From Candidatus Saccharibacteria bacterium UBA1932 (GTDB lineage Bacteria > Patescibacteriota > Saccharimonadia > Saccharimonadales > Saccharimonadaceae): DNA of 56,423 nucleotides. The position numbers were made by a program, and so were the translations under genes. The DNA lies in assembly GCA_002337095.1 (NCBI GenBank), contig DDFI01000007.1, positions 1-56,423 on the forward strand. Direction: 5' to 3'. Position 1 is the stretch's first letter, and the number at the start of each line of letters is the position of its first letter. The notes under the pieces were generated by a model that saw nothing but the letters and a program-made list of their open reading frames with translations, did not search any database and was not told the origin of the DNA. Shown here one piece after another: positions 16,756-24,631 of this stretch.

Positions 16756-16773
16756 CCTCAGAAAGGACCAGCC

Positions 16774-18309
16774 GTGGCTGATTTAGCAGTAACAGAACTC
16801 TCTCAACAACTCCGCGACGCGATTAATCGCCTCGAAACCCGCGAGGGCCTCGAGCGTGTCGGTACCGTCACGCGCATCGGCGACGGTGTTGCCTGGATCC
16901 ACGGCCTGCGCAGTGCAGGTTACAGCGAGGTGCTCGAAATCGAGACCGCCAGTGGCGTCGTCGAAGCATTTGCCCTCAACCTCATGGAAGATGAAATCGG
17001 CGCCGTACTACTCGGGAGCGACGCTCGAGTTTCGGCCGGCGACACCGTGCGCCTCAAGGGCGAGGTGCTGTCGGTGCCGGTCGGTCCCGAATTGTTAGGC
17101 CGCGTAGTAAATCCGCTCGGCGAGCCGCTCGATGGCGGGCCCGCTATCAAGACTACCCAGACTGGCCTGATCGAGCGCGAAGCCATCGGTGTGATGGGTC
17201 GCAAGCACGTCCACGAGCCAATGATGACTGGCATTATGGCGATCGATGCGATGTTCCCCATTGGCCGCGGCCAACGCGAGCTGATCATTGGCGACCGCCA
17301 GACCGGCAAAACCGCGATTGCGCTCGACACCATGATCAACCAAGCCCGCCAAAAAACCGGCGTCGTCAACGTCTATGTCGCCATCGGTCAAAAACTCTCC
17401 AAAGTCGCCCGCCTCGTCGAAACGCTCAAGCGTGAAGGCGTGATGGACCAGACGATTATCGTTGCTACTGGCCCCGCCGATCCCGCATCGCTGCTGTATC
17501 TTGCGCCCTATGCCGGCACCGCCATGGGCGAATATTTCCGCGATAATGCTCAGCACGCGCTGATGATCTACGACGACCTGACTAAGCACGCGGTCGCCTA
17601 TCGCCAAATGTCACTGCTGCTCCGCCGCCCACCAGGTCGCGAAGCCTACCCTGGTGACGTCTTTTACCTGCACTCGCGTCTGCTCGAGCGCTCGGCCAAA
17701 TTGTCCGACGAACTTGGCGCCGGTAGCTTGACCGCCCTGCCGATCATCGAAACACAGGCTGGTGACATTTCGGCGTATATTCCGACCAACGTTATCTCGA
17801 TTACCGACGGTCAGATCTTCATGGAGACCGACCTGTTTTACCAGGGTATTCGCCCAGCAATCAGCGCCGGCCTGAGTGTCAGCCGTGTTGGCGGTGATGC
17901 CCAGACAAAGGCCGTCAAATCTGTCAGTGGCAACCTCAAGCTTGGTCTCAGTCAGTTCCGCGAGCTCGCGTCATTTGCACAGTTTGGATCAGACCTCGAT
18001 GCCGTTACTAAGTCGCAGATCGATCGCGGTCAGCGTCTCACCGAGATGCTTAAGCAAGCACAATATCAGCCAATGAGTGTGTGGGAGCAAGTCGCCAGCA
18101 TCCATGCCATTAGCGAGGGATGTTTCGACTCAGTCGCCGTTGCCAAGATCAAAGATGCCCAGGCCGCGACTCTCACCACCCTGTGGTCGGAGCACAAAGA
18201 TGCCATGCGCCAGCTCAATCGCGGCGACGCCAAGCTCGAGGCCGACAGCGATGTCGCCAAGCTCATCCGCAAAGTCGCGAAATCCGCCGCCAAAGGATTC
18301 GAGGAGTAA
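16774..18309 (+). CDS. atpA: F0F1 ATP synthase subunit alpha
   Basis: 511 residues, standard length. The P-loop is GDRQTGKTAIALD; later motifs include PGREAYPGDVFYLHSRLLERSA and the signature PAISAGLSVSRVGG. GTG start with AAAGGA about 9 nt upstream. It forms the non-catalytic nucleotide-binding subunit of the F1 hexamer. The next gene (atpG) starts 2 nt after its stop. Confidence 0.97.
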   Translation: MADLAVTELSQQLRDAINRLETREGLERVGTVTRIGDGVAWIHGLRSAGYSEVLEIETASGVVEAFALNLMEDEIGAVLLGSDARVSAGDTVRLKGEVLSVPVGPELLGRVVNPLGEPLDGGPAIKTTQTGLIEREAIGVMGRKHVHEPMMTGIMAIDAMFPIGRGQRELIIGDRQTGKTAIALDTMINQARQKTGVVNVYVAIGQKLSKVARLVETLKREGVMDQTIIVATGPADPASLLYLAPYAGTAMGEYFRDNAQHALMIYDDLTKHAVAYRQMSLLLRRPPGREAYPGDVFYLHSRLLERSAKLSDELGAGSLTALPIIETQAGDISAYIPTNVISITDGQIFMETDLFYQGIRPAISAGLSVSRVGGDAQTKAVKSVSGNLKLGLSQFRELASFAQFGSDLDAVTKSQIDRGQRLTEMLKQAQYQPMSVWEQVASIHAISEGCFDSVAVAKIKDAQAATLTTLWSEHKDAMRQLNRGDAKLEADSDVAKLIRKVAKSAAKGFEE

Positions 18310-18311
18310 TA

Positions 18312-19190
18312 ATGCCGAGCACCCAGCAGCTTAAGTCGCGTATCCGCTCGGTCAAATCGACCAAGCAGATTACCAAAGCCATGCAGATGGTTGCGGCGAG
18401 CAAAATGCGTCGCAGCCAAGACGCCACCAAGGCATCGGCAGCGTATGCGCTGGCGGCCAACGATCTGCTAACCTACCTAGCTGGTCAGGGCGCCACCGAC
18501 GATCACCCACTGTTCGTCAAGCGCGCCATCAAATCCCGCCTGATCATCCTGATCGCCGCCGACAAGGGCCTGGCTGGCGCCTACAACTCCAATGTCTACC
18601 GCAAATATATCGAGCTGCTCCAGCGCGACGACGATCGCGGCATTCGCAACCACACCATTACGGTGGGGCGCAAGGCGTCGCAGTTTGCCTCGCGCCTGCG
18701 CGACACCGATGTCATCGGTAGCTACGACGACCTGCCCGACCATCCCGGTGGTCTGACGTTCCACACCATCCTCAATTCTGCCTGCGACATGTTTCGCGAG
18801 CAGCAGGTCGATGCCGTGACGGTTGTTTACACGCATTTTATCTCGAGTATCACCCAAGAAGCCACCTGGATGCGACTATTGCCTGCCGGTACTGCACCAC
18901 TTTCTAATCCCGAAGAAATAAAAAATACAGAGGTCGAATCACGTTTTGAGCCGGATATTCCGGGCGTGCTCGATGCAGTGGCGCTGCGGCTGGTTGGCTC
19001 GCGACTGTTTCAGGCGCTGCTCGATGCCCGCGCCTCGGAGCACAGCATGCGCATGCTCGCCATGAAAAACGCCACCGACAATGCCAACAGCCTGGTCGAT
19101 GATCTCACGCTCGAGATGAACAAAGCCCGCCAAGCCGCTATCACCCAAGAACTATCCGAAATCAGCGCCGGTGTGGAGGCGATGAAATAA
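18312..19190 (+). CDS. atpG: F0F1 ATP synthase subunit gamma
   Basis: 292 residues. The N-terminal helix has the conserved RIRSVKSTKQITKAMQMVAASKM, and the C-terminal helix ends with SEHSMRMLAMKNATDNANSL and ARQAAITQELSEI, the two halves of the central rotor coiled coil. The start at 18312 (MPSTQQLKSRI) follows GAGGAG near the end of atpA. It couples c-ring rotation to catalysis in beta. Confidence 0.95.
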   Translation: MPSTQQLKSRIRSVKSTKQITKAMQMVAASKMRRSQDATKASAAYALAANDLLTYLAGQGATDDHPLFVKRAIKSRLIILIAADKGLAGAYNSNVYRKYIELLQRDDDRGIRNHTITVGRKASQFASRLRDTDVIGSYDDLPDHPGGLTFHTILNSACDMFREQQVDAVTVVYTHFISSITQEATWMRLLPAGTAPLSNPEEIKNTEVESRFEPDIPGVLDAVALRLVGSRLFQALLDARASEHSMRMLAMKNATDNANSLVDDLTLEMNKARQAAITQELSEISAGVEAMK

Positions 19191-19207
19191 TGAACAAGGA
19201 GGAAATG

Positions 19208-20590
19208 ATGACTAAACAAGACAAAGGTACGATAATTCAAATCGTCGGCGTGGTGATCGATGTGGAGTTTGCCGATGGCGTTACACTGCCAGCGATCAAC
19301 GACGCCCTGCATGTGCCGCGTGACGACAAATCCACGCTGGTGCTCGAGGTTGCGCAGCACCTCGACCAACACACCGTGCGCACGATCGCACTCGCCAGCA
19401 CCGATGGCTTGCGCCGCGGCGACGCGGTTACTACCACTGGTGGGCCGATCAGCGTGCCGGTCGGGCCAGAGACCCAAGGCCGCATGTTCAACGTGATCGG
19501 CGATCCAATCGACGGCAAGCCCGCGCCTACTGGCGCTCGCGCGCCTATCCACCGCGAACCACCTGCCCTGTCTGAGCAGTCCAACAAGTCCGAAATCCTC
19601 GAGACCGGCATCAAGGTCATCGACCTCATCGCGCCTATCCTAAAGGGCGGCAAGGTCGGCCTGTTCGCCGGTGCCGGCGTCGGCAAGACCGTTCTGATCA
19701 CCGAGCTGATCAATAACATCGCCAAATTCCACAGCGGCAACTCCGTCTTCGCCGGTGTCGGTGAGCGCACCCGCGAGGGCAACGATCTCTATTACGAGAT
19801 GGAAGAATCCGGCGTGCTCGACAAAACCTCGCTGGTGTTTGGCCAGATGAATGAGCCACCTGGGGCGCGTCTTCGCGTGGCGCTGACCGGCCTCGCTATG
19901 GCCGAGGCATTCCGCGACGAGGGCAAGGATGTGCTGCTATTTATCGACAATATCTTTCGATTCACTCAGGCCGGTGCCGAGGTTTCGGCGCTGCTTGGCC
20001 GCCTGCCGAGCGCCGTGGGCTATCAGCCCAACTTGCAGCAAGAAATGGGCGCCCTGCAAGAACGCATCACTAGCACCAAAAAGGGCTCGATTACCTCTGT
20101 ACAGGCCGTCTACGTGCCGGCCGACGACCTGACCGACCCAGCGCCCGCCACCACCTTTGCCCACCTCGATACCACCATCGTCATGAACCGCGCCCTTACC
20201 GAAATCGGCATTTATCCAGCCGTCGACGTGCTTGATAGTAGCAGTACTAGCCTAGACCCAGAGGTCGTGGGCGAGGAGCATTACCAAGTGGCCCGCGAGG
20301 TACAGCGGGTGCTGCAGCAGTACAAAGAGCTGCAGGATATCATCGCCATCCTTGGTATGGAGGAGCTTTCTGACGACCAGAAGCAGATTGTCGGTCGCGC
20401 TCGCCGCCTGCAGCGATTCTTGGCCCAGCCATTCCACGTTGCCGAGCAATTTACCGGCAACCCTGGCGTCTACATCAAGCTCGAAGACACCGTAAAAGAT
20501 GCCCGCGACATCCTGGCCGGCAAATACGACGATAAGCCCGAAAACTGGTTCTACATGGCTGCCGGCCCACTAAGCGAGAAAAAAGACTAG
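19208..20590 (+). CDS. atpD: F0F1 ATP synthase subunit beta
   Basis: About 460 residues. The P-loop is GGAGVGKTVLI-like (LFAGAGVGKTVLITELI), with GERTREGNDLY, the Walker B region VLLFIDNIFRFTQAG and the signature PAVDVLDSSSTSLDP. It is the catalytic subunit. An in-frame ATG occurs at 19190 overlapping the atpG stop, but AAGGAGG at 19196-19202 points to the ATG at 19208 (MTKQDK). Unusually, atpC does not follow directly: a hairpin element and a small-gene cassette intervene. Confidence 0.97.
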   Translation: MTKQDKGTIIQIVGVVIDVEFADGVTLPAINDALHVPRDDKSTLVLEVAQHLDQHTVRTIALASTDGLRRGDAVTTTGGPISVPVGPETQGRMFNVIGDPIDGKPAPTGARAPIHREPPALSEQSNKSEILETGIKVIDLIAPILKGGKVGLFAGAGVGKTVLITELINNIAKFHSGNSVFAGVGERTREGNDLYYEMEESGVLDKTSLVFGQMNEPPGARLRVALTGLAMAEAFRDEGKDVLLFIDNIFRFTQAGAEVSALLGRLPSAVGYQPNLQQEMGALQERITSTKKGSITSVQAVYVPADDLTDPAPATTFAHLDTTIVMNRALTEIGIYPAVDVLDSSSTSLDPEVVGEEHYQVAREVQRVLQQYKELQDIIAILGMEELSDDQKQIVGRARRLQRFLAQPFHVAEQFTGNPGVYIKLEDTVKDARDILAGKYDDKPENWFYMAAGPLSEKKD

Positions 20591-20614
20591 CTTTTTTACC
20601 TCATCTGCCGCTCA

Positions 20615-20733
20615 AACAACCCATTATTCCCTTCGAGCCATCGTGAGCGCACAAGTATCTCGGGCTACGCTCCGGGAAACTTGTACTGCTCAGCGAAGTA
20701 GCTATACTGTCTCGGCAGGAATAATGGGTTGTT
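20615..20733. repeat. 119-nt structured inverted repeat after atpD
   Basis: Perfect 16-bp arms AACAACCCATTATTCC (20615-20630) and its reverse complement (20718-20733) enclose further nested stems: GAGC/GCTC, ACAAGT/ACTTGT and a CGGG/CCGG inner hairpin with a GCTACGC-type loop. TTTTCCC follows the right arm. It could end the atp transcript, act as a processed 3' RNA, or be a small insertion element. No open frame is present. Confidence 0.65.
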
Positions 20734-20764
20734 TTCCCTACCCATCATTTACCGATAGAGTGGC

Positions 20765-20793
20765 TTGCATATTATAGCTTTTTGTGATATAAT
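20765..20793 (+). promoter_or_regulatory. Sigma70-type promoter (TTGCAT, 17 bp, TATAAT)
   Basis: TTGCAT at 20765-20770 and TATAAT at 20788-20793 are separated by 17 bp. The start near 20800 gives a leader of about 70 nt that is occupied almost entirely by a hairpin before the ATG at 20872. Confidence 0.7.
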
Positions 20794-20807
20794 TAAATTA
20801 ATGGCAG

Positions 20808-20854
20808 CCTGTCGCTACAAACGACACTGGCACCCCGCCAGGTTCGTTGACAGG
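20808..20854 (+). promoter_or_regulatory. Hairpin leader of the 67-residue membrane protein
   Basis: Three coaxial stems are visible: CCTGTC/GACAGG (20808/20854), AACGA/TCGTT and CTGGC/GCCAG around the loop ACCCC. A purine-rich GGGAGAGAGAGGA follows before the ATG. The structure may protect the mRNA 5' end or regulate initiation. Confidence 0.55.
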
Positions 20855-20871
20855 GAGAGAGAGGATTCGTT

Positions 20872-21075
20872 ATGGCTCGCAGGGATGTCACCTACTATCA
20901 GCACTGGTTCATCATCGCCGCGCTCCTTTTCTTCGTCCAGGCTCTGGTATATACCGTGGCCTACGGTAGGGGCTGGCAACTCTGGGCCGTGCTGGGGGTC
21001 GATGCAATCATCAGCTTCACGCTGGTGCTCGCATACGTAATCACGGTAACCCTTGGCGGTGGTGAGCGCGAGTAA
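20872..21075 (+). CDS. Small two-helix membrane protein
   Basis: 67 residues: MARRDVTYYQHW, then two membrane helices (FIIAALLFFVQALVYTVAY and LGVDAIISFTLVLAYVITVTL) and a charged GGGERE tail. No family recognised. It sits between atpD and atpC with its own promoter, hairpin leader and terminator, so it is an inserted transcription unit rather than part of the ATP synthase operon. The GC-rich codon use resembles the gene at 309. Confidence 0.65.
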   Translation: MARRDVTYYQHWFIIAALLFFVQALVYTVAYGRGWQLWAVLGVDAIISFTLVLAYVITVTLGGGERE

Positions 21076-21092
21076 GCTGGTCTCGCCCTGCC

Positions 21093-21129
21093 GGGGCGCG
21101 GAACTCTCGCTTGAGAGTTTCCGCGCCCC
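21093..21129 (+). terminator. Long GC-rich hairpin after the small membrane protein
   Basis: GGGGCGCGGAACTCTC pairs with GAGAGTTTCCGCGCCCC around a GCTT loop with one bulged base. It is followed by a C/T-rich stretch rather than a pure T-run. It probably stabilises the 3' end, with the canonical terminator at 21175 completing termination. Confidence 0.6.
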
Positions 21130-21174
21130 GCGGCCGCCCCTTCTCTGTCAACGACAGTTCTACGCTGCATTACC

Positions 21175-21197
21175 CCTCGCTCTCTGCGAGGTTTTTT
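21175..21197 (+). terminator. Rho-independent terminator before atpC
   Basis: CCTCGC (21175-21180), loop TCTCT, GCGAGG (21186-21191), then TTTTTT. It isolates atpC from the upstream cassette. The T-run leads into a TGATATCAT box that may be the atpC promoter. Confidence 0.8.
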
Positions 21198-21212
21198 GAT
21201 ATCATAGGTAGT

Positions 21213-21632
21213 ATGCATTTGCAACTCATTACCCTCACTGGCAGCGGCGTCGACCAGGAGGTCTACGAGGTCGTTATCCCGACGATCGATGGCGAGATCG
21301 CAGTATTTCCGGGCCACGAGCCGCTGGTGACTGTCGCCAAGACCGGTGTTATCTCGGTGCGTCGGCGTAGGACCGATACCAATAGCCAAATGGAATACTT
21401 TGCCATCAGCGGTGGTGTGGTCGAGATTTCGCCCACCAATGTGCGCGTGCTTGTCGATGAGGCCGACCATGGTGCCGATATTGTCGAGGCTGAGTCGCAG
21501 GCTGCTCTGGAGCGCGCCCAAACCCTGCGCGACAACGCCAAGGATCAGGTCGAGCTCGAGAAAGCTCACCAGCTGGTCGATCGCCATATGGTGCGCCTTA
21601 AGGTCGCCGATTTGCATCGTCGCCACCATTAA
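21213..21632 (+). CDS. atpC: F0F1 ATP synthase subunit epsilon
   Basis: 139 residues. The N-terminal beta-sandwich has VVIPTIDGEIAVFPGHEPLVT and the conserved YFAISGGVVEISPTNVRVLVD; the C-terminal helical hairpin follows (AALERAQTLRDNAKDQVELEKAHQ). It is the regulatory and rotor subunit. A TGATATCAT box ends about 10 nt before the ATG, so atpC appears to have its own promoter, apart from atpZBEFHAGD. Confidence 0.92.
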   Translation: MHLQLITLTGSGVDQEVYEVVIPTIDGEIAVFPGHEPLVTVAKTGVISVRRRRTDTNSQMEYFAISGGVVEISPTNVRVLVDEADHGADIVEAESQAALERAQTLRDNAKDQVELEKAHQLVDRHMVRLKVADLHRRHH

Positions 21633-21669
21633 TCCCCACCATCTATAATCCCTACCACCGCTATTTGCT

Positions 21670-22650
21670 ATGAAAGAAACCGATCCCGTAATCGAAACTC
21701 CTCGCTACATCGAGAACGCCACCCTCGATGGTATTGGCTATATTGCGCCGCGCGAATATCAGCGACAGCGGTTGCCAGAATTATTGACGAAGCTTGATCA
21801 AGCATACACGACCGTACAAGCTCCCTATCTGATACCGTACATGTGTATGGATGGGCGGCGTATCGAACGTGAGCCTGGCGACACGAGACCCGACGGCCCC
21901 ACGGCTGCAGGAGGCACACTGACGCTGACCGTCGCGCGCGATCTGTCTGGCTATGACTATGTCGCATCAGACCTCGCAAGTCTTCACTATGAGCTTGCGA
22001 GTGACTTGCTTGATAACGGCTATCCAGTTGGCGGTCACTGCAAAAACATTCCCTCACTTCGCACTGGTGACCGTAACGTTACTGATCATAGCACTGGCTG
22101 CTGGGCGAATGATAATATGGATATCATCTACCGGATTCTTAGTGAGCGAGCAACTGATATTGCTCAATTTGCTGGAGTATGCGACATAGCTATTAGTCGG
22201 TCGACGATTGATATGGTGTCGCAGGCCGCGGCCGATCGACTAGAGCGAAAGCAATGGCTGCCTCAGCCAGACGATGGCGGGCTTAGGCTGGTCGCCGAGG
22301 AGCTTGATGAGGTTGATCGAACTGCCCTCGTAGAGTTGACGTCAGAACCGCACGCCGAATGCGCGGTAATTATCAATACACACGAACACACAACGATCGA
22401 CCGCAGTGCTCTACGGCAGATGTTTGACGAGCAGCGCATGGATGTGTTTAGCATCGATCTATGGGCATTGCGCAAGGCTGCGTATGCGATTGGCGCAAGC
22501 TGCGAGGCGGATAGTGATGCACAGGTGGTGTGTCGAATTTCAGAATCTAGCGAAGCCGCTAGCGAGGAGTTATACGAAGCTATGGTGCTCTATAACTTCG
22601 CGGCGTTATTCAGCTGTTGTGGCCGCGGCATGCCCGTGGTGGTGCGCTAG
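21670..22650 (+). CDS. Carbonic anhydrase-like protein (putative, CxDxR type)
   Basis: 326 residues. Residues 59-63 are C-M-D-G-R, the Zn/Cd ligand plus Asp-Arg dyad pattern of beta/zeta carbonic anhydrases. Downstream GGH123C and DH140STGC144 could supply the other ligands. The H-to-C spacing differs from classical beta enzymes (HxxC), so a cadmium-type or divergent homologue is suggested. The reaction would be CO2 hydration; this is inference from the motif only. The C-terminal half (160-326) is not recognised. It overlaps the end of dus by four bases on the opposite strand. Confidence 0.45.
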   Translation: MKETDPVIETPRYIENATLDGIGYIAPREYQRQRLPELLTKLDQAYTTVQAPYLIPYMCMDGRRIEREPGDTRPDGPTAAGGTLTLTVARDLSGYDYVASDLASLHYELASDLLDNGYPVGGHCKNIPSLRTGDRNVTDHSTGCWANDNMDIIYRILSERATDIAQFAGVCDIAISRSTIDMVSQAAADRLERKQWLPQPDDGGLRLVAEELDEVDRTALVELTSEPHAECAVIINTHEHTTIDRSALRQMFDEQRMDVFSIDLWALRKAAYAIGASCEADSDAQVVCRISESSEAASEELYEAMVLYNFAALFSCCGRGMPVVVR

Positions 22651-23612
22651 AGCGTGGCGATAATCTGCCGCGCTTCATCGGTAGAGGTAGTGTGCATCAG
22701 CTGGTCACGCACCTCGCTTGCGCCATCAAAATCCCTGATATATATCTTGTAAAATCGCTTGAGCGTCTCGTACGGCCGGCCGGTTTGGGGCTGGTAATGA
22801 TCGAATAGCTCAAGATGGTAGTATAGCAGGCCAACGAGGGCCTTTTTTCTCTGCTCCCCGCTCCCGTCGTCATCGCTATGCAGCTTGCCTGCCCTAAACG
22901 CAAACGGATCGGCAAATATTCCGCGCCCGATCATCGCGCCGTCTACGCGGTAGCGCTCGCAAAGCTCGAGGCCGTGGGCGCGGTTGCGGATGTCGCCATT
23001 GATGATCAGCAATGTATCGGGTGCAATCTGGTCGCGTAGGGCGCGAATGTCGGGGATTAATTCGTGGTGAGCGGGTACTTTGCTCATTTCGCGCTTGGTG
23101 CGCAGGTGGATGGTTAGCGCCGCTAGGTCTTGCCGTAGCAGTGTGGTCAGCCAGTCGCGCCACTCCTCGACATGGGTGTAGCCGAGGCGGGTTTTGACGC
23201 TCACCGGCAGGCCGGCAGCCTTGGCCACCTGGATGGCGGCGATGGCGACATCGGGCTTGCGGATGAGCGCTGAGCCGCCCGATTTGACAGCGCTTTTGGC
23301 GGGACAGCCCATGTTGATATCGATGCCATCATAGCCCAGCGTGGCGCAGTGCTGGGCAAATTGCTCCATGTCGCCGGGTTCACCGCCCCAGATCTGGGCA
23401 ACGATGGGATGCTCGTTATCCTCGCGGATCAGCCGGCCGGCGATGGCTCGGTCGCCGGCGTGCACCCAGCCGGTGGCATTGGCAAATTCGGTGTAGACTA
23501 CGTCTGGTGCGCCAGCGCGGGCGATGACGTGGCGAAACACCACGTCGGTTACGGCTTCCATGGGTGCGAGCACAAAAAAAGGCCGGGGTAACTCGTGCCA
23601 GAATGATTGCAT
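22647..23612 (-). CDS. dus: tRNA-dihydrouridine synthase
   Basis: 321 residues, flavin-dependent TIM barrel plus helical domain. Seen motifs: FVLAPMEAVTDVVFR at the N-terminus, IDINMGCPAKSAVKSGGSAL with the catalytic Cys, TVKTRLGYT-like SVKTRLGYT, LIINGDIRN and GAMIGRGIFADPFAF. It reduces uridine to dihydrouridine in tRNA D-loops. A TGGTATAAT box ends about 8 nt before the ATG. The segment SDDDGSGEQRKKA after the FMN-binding region resembles the right half of the in-frame palindromic element seen in two other genes. Confidence 0.92.
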   Translation of the reverse strand: MQSFWHELPRPFFVLAPMEAVTDVVFRHVIARAGAPDVVYTEFANATGWVHAGDRAIAGRLIREDNEHPIVAQIWGGEPGDMEQFAQHCATLGYDGIDINMGCPAKSAVKSGGSALIRKPDVAIAAIQVAKAAGLPVSVKTRLGYTHVEEWRDWLTTLLRQDLAALTIHLRTKREMSKVPAHHELIPDIRALRDQIAPDTLLIINGDIRNRAHGLELCERYRVDGAMIGRGIFADPFAFRAGKLHSDDDGSGEQRKKALVGLLYYHLELFDHYQPQTGRPYETLKRFYKIYIRDFDGASEVRDQLMHTTSTDEARQIIATL

Positions 23613-23630
23613 AACTATAATTATACCATA

Positions 23631-23670
23631 AAAAATGGAAAAGGCCCGGTCGCATCATGCAACTCGGGCC
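23631..23670 (-). terminator. Terminator of the minus-strand cassette upstream of dus
   Basis: On the minus strand GGCCCG and CGGGCC form a stem around a 16-nt loop, followed by TTTTCCATTTTTT. It closes the transcript that begins at the promoter near 23947-23975 and separates it from dus. Confidence 0.7.
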
Positions 23671-23741
23671 GTAAGTGGTCAGATCACGCTCGATAGAGCG
23701 GTCGAGAGCTATCTGACGTAGCTCGCTGTCAAGGGGGGGGT

Positions 23742-23786
23742 GCCGAGGCGCGTGGCCGGGACGAATCCCGGACCACGCGCCTCGGC
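23742..23786. other. Long near-perfect hairpin
   Basis: GCCGAGGCGCGTGG (23742-23755) pairs perfectly with CCACGCGCCTCGGC (23773-23786), with an inner CCGGGA/TCCCGG stem and CGAA loop. It lies in the 3' part of the minus-strand cassette whose only evident frame is the 12-codon frame at 23857. A structured RNA or a termination element is possible. Confidence 0.6.
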
Positions 23787-23818
23787 TACGAACGATCGTG
23801 TCGTTTAGCGGGCGTCGA

Positions 23819-23857
23819 TCACGGCTGCCACCACCAGCTGCGCTTCCTCGGAGCCAT
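23819..23857 (-). CDS. Tiny 12-codon frame with three consecutive Trp codons
   Basis: The frame reads MAPRKRSWWWQP and stops at TGA (23821-23819). AAGGAGG lies 8 nt upstream and a TTGACA/TATATT promoter about 90 nt further up. A second overlapping frame, GTG ATC GAC GCC CGC TAA, starts at its stop. The peptide is cationic and Trp-rich. It could be a leader peptide for Trp-dependent attenuation or a real micropeptide; no biosynthetic gene follows, because a terminator precedes dus. The whole 300-nt transcript could also be a regulatory RNA. Confidence 0.4.
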   Translation of the reverse strand: MAPRKRSWWWQP

Positions 23858-23946
23858 ATGGAACACCTCCTTGCTGCACTTTCCGTGTATGCCTTGTAGA
23901 CATACGCACGTTAGGGCACTGCGCCAGGACGACGACAGTAATATTG

Positions 23947-23975
23947 AATATAACACTTACAATACTTAATGTCAA
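23947..23975 (-). promoter_or_regulatory. Sigma70-type promoter (TTGACA, 17 bp, TATATT), minus strand
   Basis: TTGACA (complement of 23970-23975) and TATATT (complement of 23947-23952) are separated by 17 bp. The start near 23940 leads into a leader with a CGTGCGTATG/CATACACG hairpin and then AAGGAGG. Confidence 0.7.
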
Positions 23976-24000
23976 CACTATTTCGTAATATTTTTGTATT

Positions 24001-24305
24001 TTTTTGCTAATTTACCAGTACAACAGGTAAGAAAAAGGCCCGCAATCTCAAAGAGAAAGGGGCCGAGACGGAGTCTTGGTCTGGGGTAAGGGCCGGGTGG
24101 GGCCACTTGTTAGACCGCGCGTACTCGCGAAAAGCGCTGGGGGTCCGCCGAGGCGGGAGGTGCAGCCTGTAGGGCAGCGCGCCTCCCGCCTCGTCCTGGG
24201 GCCATGGGGGTGGCCAACGCCAGGAACCGGATATGAGAGCTGGGGAGGATCATATCCGGTGCGGCAAAAGGGCGGGCTTGGGGGGAGCCACATGCCCTTT
24301 TGGTA
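24001..24305. other. Gene-free, hairpin-rich stretch
   Basis: No convincing coding frame is seen. Hairpins include GGCGGGAGG/CCTCCCGCC (24152-24190), ACCGGATATG/CATATCCGGT (24226-24260) and AAAAGGGC/GCCCTTTT (24266-24301). The last is a good terminator for the minus-strand unit at 24306-24500. The others may be part of the same 3' region. Confidence 0.55.
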
Positions 24306-24500
24306 CTACTCGTCGGTGTACTTAATCGTAAGCGCACCGGGCATCGTTAGGCTAGCAAGCGAGGAGCCAGCCGCGACGTGCATGGCATGAATACTCATGC
24401 GCAGTATGGTTGGGGTGGCAGGCACACTACATTGGCGCGTGCCTGCCACCCATCCCGCGAGATGCGAGGCGAGAGAGCTGGTGTCATCCGTGGCCATCAT
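24306..24500 (-). CDS. Hypothetical 64-residue protein (or structured RNA)
   Basis: The frame encodes 64 residues ending ALTIKYTDE. A perfect consensus promoter lies upstream (24603-24631), a GGTGTCCCTG/CAGGGACACC hairpin sits in the leader, and a terminator follows at 24266-24301. The ribosome site is weak, and a 13-bp perfect hairpin (24413-24451) lies inside the frame, so the transcript may be noncoding. No family recognised. Confidence 0.35.
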   Translation of the reverse strand: MMATDDTSSLASHLAGWVAGTRQCSVPATPTILRMSIHAMHVAAGSSLASLTMPGALTIKYTDE

Positions 24501-24602
24501 CTCACATCTGTTGGGTATTGCCTGGTGTCCCTGTTGGCCCCTCCTCCACCAGGGACACCGGAGTATATTGTGAGCGCTCTTGGCGAGTGCTCATTAGAAT
24601 AC

Positions 24603-24631
24603 ATTATACTACTCAGTTGATTCGGTGTCAA
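24603..24631 (-). promoter_or_regulatory. Perfect sigma70 consensus promoter (TTGACA, 17 bp, TATAAT), minus strand
   Basis: TTGACA is the complement of 24626-24631 and TATAAT the complement of 24603-24608, with 17 bp between. It overlaps the last codons of the upstream 58-codon frame. The transcript would start near 24596. Confidence 0.8.

Noticed and set aside
23819..23857. Classical trp-operon attenuator
   Set aside because: No tryptophan biosynthesis or transport gene follows, and a terminator separates the unit from dus; kept only as an alternative.
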